Positions 17,305 through 27,089 of a stretch of DNA of 64,000 bases are shown piece by piece; within the stretch, counting starts at the first letter, position 1; each line of letters starts with the position of its first letter. The notes under the pieces were generated by a model. The model did no database searches and was not told where the DNA came from. It saw only the letters and a list, made by a program, of their open reading frames with translations. Both the position numbers and the translations under genes were made by a program. The stretch is from VRUE01 sp963732225. Lineage in GTDB: Bacteria; Actinomycetota; Thermoleophilia; Solirubrobacterales; 70-9. Location of the stretch: assembly GCA_963732225.1 (NCBI GenBank), contig CAVSYR010000002.1, forward strand, positions 930,001 through 994,000, in the 5' to 3' direction.

Positions 17305-18105
17305 ATGAGCGAGAGAACGAGTTACGAGCCGGGGATCCCTTGTTGGGTTGACCTCGGTTCCCCCGACCTGGATGCCTCCGTCGAGTTCTACTCGGCCCTG
17401 TTCGGCTGGCAGGTGCCGGAGAGCGAAAACGTCGAGCAGACCGGCGGCTACCGCCGGGCGACCAAGAACGGACAGGACGTCGCCGGGATGATGCCGCTGA
17501 TGCAGGAGGGCCAGCCGCCCGCCTGGAGCAGCTACGTCTCGGTCGCCGACGCCGACGCCACCGCGGCGGCGGTCAAGGAGAACGGCGGCAACGTTCTCGC
17601 CGAGCCGATGGACGTGATGGAGCTGGGCCGGATGGCGGTCTTCGCCGATCCGACCGGGGCCGTCTTCGGGATCTGGCAGCCGGGCACGTTTGCAGGTGCC
17701 GGTCTAGTCAATGAGCCAGGTGCCCTCGCCTGGAACGAACTCAACACCCGCGACGTCGCGGCCGCCAAGGCCTTCTACGGCGCCGTCTTCGGCTGGGGCT
17801 TCGAAGAGATGAAGATGGGGGAGAACGAGAGCTACACGACGATCACCCTCAACGGCAATCCCGTTGGCGGCATCCTCGACATGGACGAGCGCAGCGTGCC
17901 GGCGGAGATTCCCGCCCACTGGCTGGCCTACTTCGCGACCGAGGACACCGATGCCACGGTCTCCCAGGCCACGGAGCGCGGCGGCAGCTTGATGATGGGT
18001 CCGATCGACCTGCCGGTCGGTCGCTTCGCGATCCTCGTCGATCCGCACGGGGCCGCCTTCGCGGTGATCGCCCTCAGCGAGAACGCACCGCCGGCGAGCG
18101 CCTAG
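17305..18105 (+). CDS. Tandem VOC (glyoxalase-fold) protein
   Basis: 266 residues made of two VOC domains of about 125 residues each: the first starts GIPCWVDLGSPDLDASVEFY, the second WNELNTRDVAAAKAFYGAV, both followed by FGW. Resembles the actinobacterial Rv0577/CFP32 family, proposed to bind small metabolites; the enzyme activity is unproven. The ATG at 17305 has a good AGGAG ribosome binding site. It interrupts the minus-strand SUF genes. Confidence 0.82.
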   Translation: MSERTSYEPGIPCWVDLGSPDLDASVEFYSALFGWQVPESENVEQTGGYRRATKNGQDVAGMMPLMQEGQPPAWSSYVSVADADATAAAVKENGGNVLAEPMDVMELGRMAVFADPTGAVFGIWQPGTFAGAGLVNEPGALAWNELNTRDVAAAKAFYGAVFGWGFEEMKMGENESYTTITLNGNPVGGILDMDERSVPAEIPAHWLAYFATEDTDATVSQATERGGSLMMGPIDLPVGRFAILVDPHGAAFAVIALSENAPPASA

Positions 18106-18115
18106 CGGGCAGTAC

Positions 18116-18553
18116 CTAGATCGAGCCGAGGTCGGCGGCTGCCTCCGCCGGGCTGCCGACCTCGCCCTCGTCCTCCCATTCGGCCGGCTCGCCGAGGCTG
18201 GCGCTCTTCACCACCTTCAATCCCAGCATCGCGCACTTCATCCGCGTCGCTGAGATCTCGATGCCGAGTAGCTCGAGGACGTACTCCTTGGGCAGCCGCA
18301 ACAGCTCCTCGCGTGTTTTGCCGGCGAGCTCATCGGTCAGCAGCGAGGTCGCCGCGGTCGAGATCGCGCAGCCTTTGCCCTCGAAGGCGATCTCCGCCAC
18401 CCGCCCCTCGTCGTCGAGCTTGATCGTGACGTGCTGCTCGTCGCCGCAGAAGGGGTTGGTGTCCTCGAACTCGAGGTCGGGTTGGTCCACGTGGCCGAAG
18501 TTGTGCGGCCGCTTGTAGTGCTCGAGGATCTGGTCGCGGTAGAGCTCATCCAT
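18116..18553 (-). CDS. sufU: SufU Fe-S assembly / sulfur-transfer protein
   Basis: 145 residues. Zn-dependent sulfurtransferase that accepts persulfide from SufS. The conserved cysteine sites are in NPFCGDE, GKGCAIS and RMKCAML, and the N-terminus (LYRDQILEHYKRPHNFG) is typical. The ATG at 18553 is chosen because homology begins there; the upstream in-frame extension overlaps a divergent gene. Its partner sufS lies about 850 nt upstream on the same strand, separated by a plus-strand gene. Confidence 0.92.
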   Translation of the reverse strand: MDELYRDQILEHYKRPHNFGHVDQPDLEFEDTNPFCGDEQHVTIKLDDEGRVAEIAFEGKGCAISTAATSLLTDELAGKTREELLRLPKEYVLELLGIEISATRMKCAMLGLKVVKSASLGEPAEWEDEGEVGSPAEAAADLGSI

Positions 18554-18644
18554 GCAAGAGACGCTAGCGGAGCGGTGCAACGCGCTGTCCATCTCGTGGC
18601 CGGAAAAGGCGTTACAGCGATGCATCGTTGCTACCGTTTTCGCG

Positions 18645-19394
18645 ATGCGGGGGCTGATGCGCAAGCTGACATACCCGGTGCGGCGCTGGCCACGGCTCTC
18701 CAAGGCCGCGATGGCCGGGGGCACGTTGATCGTGCTCGCGATGGCCGGCGCCAACGCCTACATCCTGCTCAGCACCGACGGCGAAGCGACGGCCAACGTC
18801 GCCGACGTGCCCCACGCCCAGGTGGCAATCGTGCCCGGCGCCTTGGTCCAGCCCAACGGCAAGATGAGCGCGATGCTCGCCGACCGCGTGCGCCAGGCCG
18901 ACGCCCTCTGGAAGGCGGGCAAGGTCGATCGCATCCTCGTCTCCGGCGACCACCACACCTGGGCCTACGACGAGCCCGACACGATGCGCAAGGCGCTGGT
19001 CGCCGACGGCGTTCCCGGCCACGTCATCTTCGAGGACCACGCCGGCTTCGACACCTGGGCGACGATGGTTAGGGCGCGCAGCATCTTCGGCGTCACCGAC
19101 GCGGTCGTCGTCACTCAGGGCTTCCACATGCCGCGGGCGCTCTATCTGGCCGACGCGGCCGGCATCGATGCGACGGGCCTCACCGCGGACTTGCACCAGT
19201 GGGGCTACCAAGGGCGCAAGAGCGAGGTCCGCGAGGTGCTCTCACGGGTCAAGGCGATCGCCGACACCACACTGGACACGCCGGCGATGGGCGGCAAGAA
19301 GATTCTGATCAGCGGCGACGACGGTCGGGTCAGCTGGGGACCGCAGCCACCGCCAGGCGTGCCGCCCGCCGGCTCTCCCGGCCGGCACTACTAA
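18645..19394 (+). CDS. SanA/YdcF/ElyC-like membrane-anchored protein (DUF218)
   Basis: About 249 residues: an N-terminal membrane anchor (about residues 20-38), then a DUF218 domain with IVPGALV, ILVSGDHH and VTQGFHMPRALYLADAAGI. Members such as SanA and ElyC act in envelope integrity and lipid-carrier metabolism. A start 12 nt downstream (18657) is also possible. It lies antisense between sufU and sufS. Confidence 0.82.
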   Translation: MRGLMRKLTYPVRRWPRLSKAAMAGGTLIVLAMAGANAYILLSTDGEATANVADVPHAQVAIVPGALVQPNGKMSAMLADRVRQADALWKAGKVDRILVSGDHHTWAYDEPDTMRKALVADGVPGHVIFEDHAGFDTWATMVRARSIFGVTDAVVVTQGFHMPRALYLADAAGIDATGLTADLHQWGYQGRKSEVREVLSRVKAIADTTLDTPAMGGKKILISGDDGRVSWGPQPPPGVPPAGSPGRHY

Positions 19395-19401
19395 GCACGC
19401 C

Positions 19402-20667
19402 TCAGTTGTCGAGCCCGAAGACCTTGCGGGCGTCGTGGAGGCCCTCGACCAGGCGGTCGATCTCCTCTGGCGTCGTGTAGACGCCGAAGCTGGCGCGGGC
19501 CGTAGCCGGGATGCCGAGGCGCTCCATCAGCGGCTGGGCGCAGTGGTGGCCGGCGCGGACGGCGACGCCGTGGCGGTCGAGGATCTCGGAGACGTCGTGG
19601 GCGTGGACGCCGTCGAGCTCGAAGGAGACGGGGCCGAGTCGTTCGGGCCCTGGCGGGGGGCCGAAGACGCGCAAGCCGGGCACCTCACTTAGCGCCTCCA
19701 GCGCGTAGGCCGCGATCTCCTGCTCGTGCTCGCGGATCGCCTCCATCCCAACGCTGTCCATCCAGCGCAGCGCCGAGGCCATGCCGATCGCTTGCGCGAT
19801 CGCCGGCGTGCCGGCCTCAAAGCGCGCCGGCGGGTCGGCATAGGTGGTGCCCTCGCGGGTCACCTTGCGGATCATCGAGCCGCCGCCGAGGAAGGGCGGC
19901 ATCGCCCGCAGTAGATCGAGCCTGGCCCAGAGTGCGCCGATCCCGGTCGGCGCGTAGAGCTTGTGACCCGTGATCGCGTAGAAGTCGACGCCGAGCTCGG
20001 CCACGTCGACCGCCATCTTCGGCGCCGCCTGGGCGCCGTCGGCGAGGACCAGCGCGCCCGCCTCATGGGCCAGTCGCGAGATCTCCGCCAGCGGGTTCTC
20101 CGTGCCGAGCACGTTCGAGACATGGGTCACCGCGACGAGCTTCGGCCCGCGCTCGAGCAGCCCCGCGTAGGCGTCCAGGTCGAGCAGGCCCGTCTCGTCG
20201 TCGACCGGCACCCAGTCGATCTCGGCCCCGACCCACTCGGCGAGCTGCTGCCAGGGAACGATGTTGGAGTGGTGCTCCATCTCGGTGAGGACGATGCGGT
20301 CGCCCTTGCCGATGTTGGCGCCGCCCCAGGTACGGGCGACGAGGTTGATCGCCTCGGTTGCGTTGCGAACGAAGACGACCTCGCGCCGATCGGCGGCGCC
20401 GAAATGGTCGGCGACCGTCGCCCGTGCCCCCTCATAGGCCGCGGTGGCCTCGGCCGAGAGCGTGTGCGAGCCGCGGTGGACGTTGGAGTGGCTGGTGCGC
20501 TCGTAGCGGTCGACCGCCTGGATCGAGGCCAGCACCCGCTGGGCGCTGGCGCCGCTGTCGAGGTAGGCGACCGGCTTGCCGTGCACCTCGCGCTCGAGCG
20601 CGGGAAAGGCGGCGCGGACCTTCTCGATCGGGAACGGGGAGGAGCTCTTGGTCGTCGTCTGCTCCAT
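19402..20667 (-). CDS. sufS: Cysteine desulfurase SufS
   Basis: 421 residues, class V aminotransferase fold. It takes sulfur from cysteine to load SufU/SufB. The PLP lysine is in ITGHKLYAP, upstream EMEHHSN is the cofactor-site histidine region, and the catalytic cysteine is in RAGHHCAQPL near the C-terminus, on the short loop typical of group II (SufS) enzymes. It follows sufC with an 11-nt gap, so they are co-transcribed. Confidence 0.95.
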   Translation of the reverse strand: MEQTTTKSSSPFPIEKVRAAFPALEREVHGKPVAYLDSGASAQRVLASIQAVDRYERTSHSNVHRGSHTLSAEATAAYEGARATVADHFGAADRREVVFVRNATEAINLVARTWGGANIGKGDRIVLTEMEHHSNIVPWQQLAEWVGAEIDWVPVDDETGLLDLDAYAGLLERGPKLVAVTHVSNVLGTENPLAEISRLAHEAGALVLADGAQAAPKMAVDVAELGVDFYAITGHKLYAPTGIGALWARLDLLRAMPPFLGGGSMIRKVTREGTTYADPPARFEAGTPAIAQAIGMASALRWMDSVGMEAIREHEQEIAAYALEALSEVPGLRVFGPPPGPERLGPVSFELDGVHAHDVSEILDRHGVAVRAGHHCAQPLMERLGIPATARASFGVYTTPEEIDRLVEGLHDARKVFGLDN

Positions 20668-20678
20668 CGTCCCCTCGA

Positions 20679-21449
<771 letters not shown>

Positions 21450-21484
21450 TTTCACTCCTGTTTCTGTGTTTGGAAGGTCTTGCT

Positions 21485-21958
21485 TCAGGCGGCCGTGCCG
21501 ACTACCGGTGCCTGGGCCTCGGTGCTGGCGCCACCGAAGGCGACCAGCTCGGCCAGGGTGGTGCCCGAGAGGGCTTTGGTCACGCCGCCCTGCACGCGCA
21601 TCCAAAGCAGCTTGGTCGAACAGGCGTGGTCGCCGTCGTCCTCGTGCGAGCAGAGCACTTTGCCGTCGGGCGTGTCGTGGAAGCACTCCATCGGCGCGAT
21701 CTGCCCTTCGAGCGCCTCGACCACCGCGTCCATCGTGATCTCCTCCGCCGGTTTGGCCAGGCGGTAACCGCCGTGGGCGCCCCGGGTGGAGGTGACCAGG
21801 CCGGCCTTGCGCAGCTTCGCGACCAGGTGCTCGAGGTAGGAGAGCGGCAGCCGCTCCGCCTCGGCGACCGAGCTCAGTGAGATCGGCGCCGAGCTAGGCT
21901 GGCGGCCCAGCTCCACCATCAGACGCACCCCGTACTCAGCTTTGGTCGAGAACAGCAC
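21485..21958 (-). CDS. Rrf2-family regulator of the SUF genes (IscR/SufR-like)
   Basis: 157 residues, GTG start. The N-terminal winged helix (STKAEYGVRLMVEL) and YLEHLVAKLRKAGLV, RGAHGGYRLAK are typical Rrf2. Three cysteines follow in MECFHD, KVLCSHE and HACSTK, the arrangement that binds an Fe-S cluster in IscR-type sensors. First gene of the sufC-sufS block, with about 35 nt before sufC, so it probably autoregulates and reports cluster demand. Confidence 0.88.
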   Translation of the reverse strand: MLFSTKAEYGVRLMVELGRQPSSAPISLSSVAEAERLPLSYLEHLVAKLRKAGLVTSTRGAHGGYRLAKPAEEITMDAVVEALEGQIAPMECFHDTPDGKVLCSHEDDGDHACSTKLLWMRVQGGVTKALSGTTLAELVAFGGASTEAQAPVVGTAA

Positions 21959-21984
21959 GGACTAAATCCTACTGAAGCGGTCGG

Positions 21985-23430
21985 TTATGCGGCTTCCGTC
22001 GCTGCCTCTTTGCCCAGCTCCATGTGGGCGCGGCTGTCGCTGCCGCGGATTAGGACCAGGGTCAGCACGAAGCCGAGCGCGGCGATCACCGCGCCGCCGA
22101 GGAAGGCGGCCTGGAAGCCTTCGGTCAGGGCGCTGAGGTGACCCGAGCCGGTCGAGGTCGCGTCGCTGGTGGCGGAGATCGCCACCGCGGAGAGCACCGC
22201 GAGCCCGAGCGCGCCGCCGACCTGCTGCGAGGTGTTGATCAGGCCGCTGGCGAGGCCGGCCTCGTTCTCGTCGACCCCGGAGACGGCGGCGATCGTCGTC
22301 GTCACGAAGGCGAAGCCGAGGCCCGCCGCGGCGAACAGCGAGGGCCCGAGGATGTCGGCGGTGAAGCTGCCGCCGACCGAGACGCGGCTGAACCAGGCGA
22401 GGCCAATAACGATGAAGAGCAGGCCGACTGCCAGCACCGGCTTGTAGCCGAGCTTGGTGACGAGCTGGGAGGCGATTCCGGCCGAGGCCATGATCACCAG
22501 CGCCAGCGGCAGGTAGGAGAGCCCGGCGTGGATCGCGCTGTAGCCGAGCACCTGCTGCATATATAGGGAGATGAAGAAGAACATCGACAAGAGCGAGGCG
22601 CCGACCAGCAGGCCAACCACGTTGGCCCCGGTCAGGGTGCGGATGCGGAAGATCGAGAACGGCACCAGCGGTTTGCTCGCCCGCAGCTCGATCGCGACGA
22701 AGGCCGCCATCAGCACGACGGAGAGCAAGATCAGCCCGATCGTCCGTGTAGAGCCCCAGCCGACGCTGTTGGCGTCGACGAGGGCGTAGACCAGGATCGA
22801 GAGGGCGGCGGTGACGGTGATCGCGCCGGCGACGTCGAAAACCCGCTTCTCGCCCTCCATGCGGGTTTCGGCGAGCAGCCGCGGCGAGAGCACGAAGGCG
22901 ATCAGGCTGACCGGCACGTTGACCCAGAGCACCCACTCCCAGCCAAGGCCGTCGGTGAGGGTGCCGCCGAGCAGGACACCGGCGGCACCGCCTGAGCCCG
23001 CCACTGCGCCCCAGACGCCGAGTGCCTTGTTGCGCTCCGCGCCGTCACTGAAGGTCGTGGTGACGATCGAGAGCGCGGCGGGGGAGATGATCGCGGCGCC
23101 GAGCCCCTGGGCGGCGCGGGCGACGATCAGCTGTCCCTCGGTGGCGGAGAAGCCGGCGGCCAGCGAGGCAACCGCGACCAGCAGCAGGCCGGCCATGAAG
23201 ACCTTGCGGCGGCCGACGAGGTCGGCGGTGCGGCCGCCGAGCAGGAGGAAGCCGCCGAAGGTGAGCACGTAGGCGTTGACCACCCAGGGCAGGTTCTCCT
23301 GGGAGAAGTCGAGCGCTTTGCCGATCGTCGGCAGCGCCACGTTGACGATCGAGGCGTCGAGGACAACGACGAACTGGGCCGAGCAGAGCAGGATCAGGGC
23401 CAGCCAGCGCTTTTCGCTGTAGTCGTTCAT
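21985..23430 (-). CDS. MFS drug exporter, DHA2 (EmrB/QacA) type
   Basis: 481 residues with about 14 membrane helices. The N-terminus has LDASIVNVALPTIG (motif D1), then GRTADLVGRRKVF (motif A) and a PAALSIV region. Proton-driven export of small hydrophobic compounds is expected. The start overlaps the stop of the response regulator gene (ATGA), so exporter and regulator are coupled and the two-component system may control it. Confidence 0.87.
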   Translation of the reverse strand: MNDYSEKRWLALILLCSAQFVVVLDASIVNVALPTIGKALDFSQENLPWVVNAYVLTFGGFLLLGGRTADLVGRRKVFMAGLLLVAVASLAAGFSATEGQLIVARAAQGLGAAIISPAALSIVTTTFSDGAERNKALGVWGAVAGSGGAAGVLLGGTLTDGLGWEWVLWVNVPVSLIAFVLSPRLLAETRMEGEKRVFDVAGAITVTAALSILVYALVDANSVGWGSTRTIGLILLSVVLMAAFVAIELRASKPLVPFSIFRIRTLTGANVVGLLVGASLLSMFFFISLYMQQVLGYSAIHAGLSYLPLALVIMASAGIASQLVTKLGYKPVLAVGLLFIVIGLAWFSRVSVGGSFTADILGPSLFAAAGLGFAFVTTTIAAVSGVDENEAGLASGLINTSQQVGGALGLAVLSAVAISATSDATSTGSGHLSALTEGFQAAFLGGAVIAALGFVLTLVLIRGSDSRAHMELGKEAATEAA

Positions 23431-24059
23431 GGCTCGATCAGCCCCCGCCTGATTGCGTAGCGGACCAACTCGACCCGGTCACGCATGCCGAGCTTGCGCA
23501 TCGCGTTCGCGCGGTGGTTCTCGACCGTCTTCTCGGACAAGTGCAGAACCTCGGCGATCTGCTTTGTCGTGTGCGCCTCGGCGACCAGCTTGACCACTTC
23601 CTCCTCGCGGGGAGTCAACTCTTCCTCACCGCTTGATCCCCGCTCGAGCACGTCCTTAATCAGGGTGCGCTGGGCCTCCGGCGTGAGGAACGGCTCCCCC
23701 CGCTCGACCGCGCGAATCGCCGCCAGCAGGTCGGTGTCGGCCTGCGCCTTGAGCACGTAGCCCGAGGCGCCGGCCTTGAGCGCCTCAAAGAGGTAGCGCT
23801 CGTCGTCGTGCATCGAGAGGATCAACACCGAGACCTCGGGCGCCTGGCGCTTGATCTCCCGCGTCGCCTGCAGCCCGGTGAGCTTCGGCATCTTCACGTC
23901 GAGGATCGCCAGATCGGGCCGCTCGCGCACGGCAAGGTCACGCGCCTCGGCCCCGTCGGCCGCCTCCGCGACCACCTCGAGGTCGGACTGTCGCTCCAAA
24001 AGCAGGCGAATTCCCGAGCGCACGATCCCGTGGTCGTCAGCGATCAGCACGCGAAGCAT
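23427..24059 (-). CDS. NarL/LuxR-type response regulator
   Basis: 210 residues. Receiver domain with ADDH at residues 7-10, phospho-acceptor Asp54 in AILDVKMP and Lys in VLKAQ. The C-terminal LuxR helix-turn-helix begins ELTPREEEVVKLVAEA, with KTVENHRANAMRKLG as recognition helix. Its likely kinase is encoded about 1 kb upstream on the same strand beyond an antisense gene. It probably controls the coupled MFS exporter. Confidence 0.92.
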   Translation of the reverse strand: MLRVLIADDHGIVRSGIRLLLERQSDLEVVAEAADGAEARDLAVRERPDLAILDVKMPKLTGLQATREIKRQAPEVSVLILSMHDDERYLFEALKAGASGYVLKAQADTDLLAAIRAVERGEPFLTPEAQRTLIKDVLERGSSGEEELTPREEEVVKLVAEAHTTKQIAEVLHLSEKTVENHRANAMRKLGMRDRVELVRYAIRRGLIEP

Positions 24060-24119
24060 TCGCCCAGTCTGACGATCGCTGCACTCAGGACGAGAGGCGT
24101 AGACGGAGAGTCTCCGGGG

Positions 24120-24161
24120 CTTGGCGACTTACCTCCCCTTATGGGAGGGAAAGTCGCCAAG
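24120..24161. repeat. Inverted repeat covering the start codon of the AbiEi-like gene
   Basis: CTTGGCGACTT (24120-24130) pairs with AAGTCGCCAAG (24151-24161), and inside it CCTCCC (24132-24137) with GGGAGG (24143-24148), leaving the loop CTTAT that contains the first base of the ATG at 24141. About 17 bp in all. It can act as an operator or as an RNA hairpin hiding the start; AbiEi antitoxins are known to bind inverted repeats at their own promoter. Confidence 0.7.
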
Positions 24162-25058
24162 CCTGATCTGCGGATCGCCGAAACGGCCAGAAAACAGCAT
24201 GGGGTGGTGTCCATCGATCAGCTGCGCCGATTCGGCCTCAGCGAAAAAGCGATCGCTCGCCGTGTGGACGGAGGGTTGCTGCACTGCGTGCATCGTGGGA
24301 CTTACGCCGCCGGGCACTCCGCACTCGCCCCCGAGGGCCGTTGGCTGGCAGCTGTTCTCGCCCTTGGCGGAGGGCCGCGTGGCGGTGGATCAGTCCTGGA
24401 GCACTGGGGGGCGGCCGTCAGCCACCGAAGCGCGCTATCGCTGTGGAGCCTGCTTCCCGTCAATCAGGCCCCCTGTGACGTCATCGTCGCCGGCAACGGA
24501 GGCAGGGCCCGGCGCGCAGGGATCCGCGTTCATCGCTCGCTTACTCTCACGTCCAGGGACGTAACGCTTCATCGTGGGATCCCGGTCACCACGCCGGAGC
24601 GGACGATTGCGGATCTGCGCAAAGCGATCTCAACTCGCCGTCGCGGCGCGGTCGCCGGCTACGAACTGCGCAAAGCGATCCGCCAGGCGAACGTGCTCGG
24701 CCTGCCGATTGGCCGGAAGGACGCCAAGGTCCGAACCCGTAGCGACTTGGAGGGGGATTTCCTCCGGCTCTGTCGCCGCCACCAGCTGCCGCCACCCGAG
24801 GTCAACGTCCGCATCGGCCCTTCTCTCGTCGACTTCCTCTGGAGAGAGAGGCGGTTCGTGGTTGAAACCGACAGCTACCTCTACCACCGCGGCGAAGTGG
24901 CTTTTCAGGACGATCACGCTCGTGACCTGGAGTTGATGCGTCGCGGCTTCGAGGTGCTGCGGCTCTCCGAATTGCAGCTGGACGAGGAGCCGATTCGGAT
25001 AGCGGAGATCCTGGCCACAAGGCTCGATCTGGCCGATGAGGTGGCTCAACAACGTTAA
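24141..25058 (+). CDS. AbiEi-like antitoxin-domain protein with C-terminal nuclease-like (DUF559-type) domain
   Basis: 305 residues. The N-terminal winged helix (RKQHGVVSIDQLRRFGLSEKAIARRVDGGLL) is typical of AbiEi/type IV antitoxin-like proteins, continuing with HRGTYAAG. The C-terminal 90 residues carry VDFLW, RFVVETDSYLYHRG and a FEVLRLSE strand, as in Vsr/DUF559 PD-(D/E)XK-fold proteins; the active-site set is incomplete to my eye. No AbiEii nucleotidyltransferase partner is adjacent. It lies antisense between kinase and regulator genes, suggesting insertion. A start inside a hairpin suggests autoregulation. Confidence 0.75.
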   Translation: MGGKVAKPDLRIAETARKQHGVVSIDQLRRFGLSEKAIARRVDGGLLHCVHRGTYAAGHSALAPEGRWLAAVLALGGGPRGGGSVLEHWGAAVSHRSALSLWSLLPVNQAPCDVIVAGNGGRARRAGIRVHRSLTLTSRDVTLHRGIPVTTPERTIADLRKAISTRRRGAVAGYELRKAIRQANVLGLPIGRKDAKVRTRSDLEGDFLRLCRRHQLPPPEVNVRIGPSLVDFLWRERRFVVETDSYLYHRGEVAFQDDHARDLELMRRGFEVLRLSELQLDEEPIRIAEILATRLDLADEVAQQR

Positions 25059-25095
25059 GGGGCAGAGCGCTAAGCGGAGTCTCGAGGAATAGGCG

Positions 25096-26001
25096 TTAGG
25101 CGGAGTCGCGCGGTCGGGCCGGGACGACGAGGCGGACAGTGGTGCCGTGCTCGGGTCGGGACTCGATCGTCAGCTTGGCACCGATCAGCAGGGCGCGCTC
25201 GCGCATGCCGGCGATTCCGAGACCGCCCTCGGACTCGTCGAAGGCGAAGCCGCGACCGTCGTCGGCGACCTCGAGCTCGACGCTGTCCTCGCCACCGCGC
25301 CGCAGCGCCACCGTGAGGTGCCCGGCGCCGCTGTGGCGGGTCGCATTCGAGAGCGCCTCTTGGGCGACGCGATAGACGACGAGCTGGGTGTCGTTGTCGA
25401 GGTCGGAGAAGTCGCCGTCGGCCGCGAACTCGGCCTCGATCTCGCCGCGGGAGAGCTGCTTGACCTGCCCGGCAACGGCGGCGGTGAGGCCGAGGTCGTC
25501 GAGTGCGGTGGGGCGGAGCTGGCGGGCCAGCGAGAGCAGCTCCTGCATCGCCTGGTTGGCCAGCGCCTTGGTCTCGGTCAGTTCGGCCTCGAGCTCCGGT
25601 GGGGCCGCTTCGCGCGCCGCCTCGAGCCGCAGCAGTAGGCCGGTCAGCGACTGGTTGACCTCGTCGTGGAGGTCGCGGGCGACGCGGGCGCGCTCCTCCT
25701 CCTGTGCCTGCAGGGCGGCAGAACCCGCGCGCCGGCGCTCGGCTTCGAGCCGCCGCATCATCCGCAGGAAGGCGAGCTCGATTCGCTCCACCTCCTCGGT
25801 CTCGCCGACGCCGTCGATCGAGCGCGGCAGCAGTGGACCGGGGCGACTGAGGTCGACCTTCTCCATCTCCTCGATCAGCCGCTCCAGCGGGGCGCGACGG
25901 CGGCGCATGATCAGCAGGCCGGCGGCGAGACCGGCCACCGCAGCCAGCAGCACGACGATCACCGCGATTGTCACCGGGGGCCCACCGATCGCATCGGCCA
26001 A
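25096..26001 (-). CDS. Sensor histidine kinase, HisKA_3 (NarX/DesK) type
   Basis: 301 residues, TTG start. One N-terminal membrane helix (about residues 10-31), a short HAMP-like linker and a coiled coil, then the H-box ARDLHDEVNQSL, and an HATPase domain with N-box EALSNATRH, DDGRGF and GLGIAGMRERA. With a single span and no sizeable external loop it probably senses the membrane itself. Its likely partner is the response regulator at 23427-24059. Confidence 0.9.
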   Translation of the reverse strand: MADAIGGPPVTIAVIVVLLAAVAGLAAGLLIMRRRRAPLERLIEEMEKVDLSRPGPLLPRSIDGVGETEEVERIELAFLRMMRRLEAERRRAGSAALQAQEEERARVARDLHDEVNQSLTGLLLRLEAAREAAPPELEAELTETKALANQAMQELLSLARQLRPTALDDLGLTAAVAGQVKQLSRGEIEAEFAADGDFSDLDNDTQLVVYRVAQEALSNATRHSGAGHLTVALRRGGEDSVELEVADDGRGFAFDESEGGLGIAGMRERALLIGAKLTIESRPEHGTTVRLVVPARPRDSA

Positions 26002-26103
26002 GCCTAGGTGGTCCCACCACCGCCAATAGGGGCTGGCACCTATGGCCGTCGCTGCATGGCGCGCTCATACTGAGCAGACCCACTAACTAGGAGCACAACC
26101 CGC

Positions 26104-26961
26104 ATGAAGACAACCAAGCAGTCGACCTTCGGCGCGACTCTTCGCACGACGATCCTGATGGCCTCGCTCTCGGGGCTGCTGATCGTCATCGGCGCCCTGA
26201 TCGGCGGCGCCAGCACAGCGGCGCTCTTCCTCGGCATCGCCCTGCTGATCAACCTCGGCTCCTACTTCTTCAGCGACAAGATGGCGCTGGCGATGAGCCG
26301 CGCCAAACCGATCGATGAATCGGAAGCGCCGCGGCTCTACGAGATCGTCCGCGAACTGAGCACCCGCGCCGGGCTGCCGATGCCGCGCCTCTACATGATC
26401 CCCCAGGACCAACCCAACGCCTTCGCCACTGGCCGCAACCCCAAACACTCGGCGGTCGCGGTCACGCGGGGGATCACCAAACTGCTCTCCGAGGACGAGC
26501 TACGCGGCGTGCTCGCCCACGAGCTCACCCACATCCGCAATCGCGACATCCTGATCCAGTCGGTCGCCTCGGCGATCGGCGCCGCGATTACCTACATCGC
26601 CTACATGCTGCTCTGGTTCGGCAACGACGACGAGTCGCCGCTTGCCCTGGTCGGCCAGCTGGCGACCTTCCTGCTGGCGCCGATCGCGGCGAGCATCATC
26701 CAGCTGGCGATCTCGCGCCAGCGCGAGTACGCGGCCGACGCCGGCGGGGCGGAAATCTGCGGCAACCCCGAGTCGCTGGCCAGCGCCCTGCTGCGCCTCG
26801 AGCAGGGGGCGAGCGCAATACCGATGCAGGTCAACCAGGCTGCGGAGCCGCTCTACATCGTCAAGCCCTTCAAGGGCAAAGGCATCGCTGGCCTCTTCTC
26901 GACCCACCCGCCGATCGAGGAGCGGGTCAAAAGGCTGCGCCAGATGCGCCCCAGCCTCTAG
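26104..26961 (+). CDS. htpX: Membrane zinc metalloprotease HtpX
   Basis: 285 residues, M48B family. Two N-terminal membrane helices, then the zinc site HELTH near residue 140, a second hydrophobic pair (about 155-205), and the third zinc ligand Glu in REYAADAGG. It degrades misfolded membrane proteins. The ATG follows an AGGAG, and a clean terminator follows the stop, so it is monocistronic. Confidence 0.95.
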   Translation: MKTTKQSTFGATLRTTILMASLSGLLIVIGALIGGASTAALFLGIALLINLGSYFFSDKMALAMSRAKPIDESEAPRLYEIVRELSTRAGLPMPRLYMIPQDQPNAFATGRNPKHSAVAVTRGITKLLSEDELRGVLAHELTHIRNRDILIQSVASAIGAAITYIAYMLLWFGNDDESPLALVGQLATFLLAPIAASIIQLAISRQREYAADAGGAEICGNPESLASALLRLEQGASAIPMQVNQAAEPLYIVKPFKGKGIAGLFSTHPPIEERVKRLRQMRPSL

Positions 26962-26982
26962 GTCACCTTTCGATACGCCGGA

Positions 26983-27006
26983 AAAGGCCCGCGAGAGCGG
27001 GCCTTT
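26983..27006 (+). terminator. Terminator after htpX
   Basis: 10-bp hairpin AAAGGCCCGC, loop GAGA, GCGGGCCTTT, ending in a short T run. It begins about 20 nt after the htpX stop, and its A/T-flanked stem could also work on the minus strand. Confidence 0.85.
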
Positions 27007-27089
27007 CTATGGATACGGCGACGTCCTGTTGACCGCAGGCGTATTTAAGAACTAAGCTGTACGCGAAACGGATAGCCCGTATCGCGACC

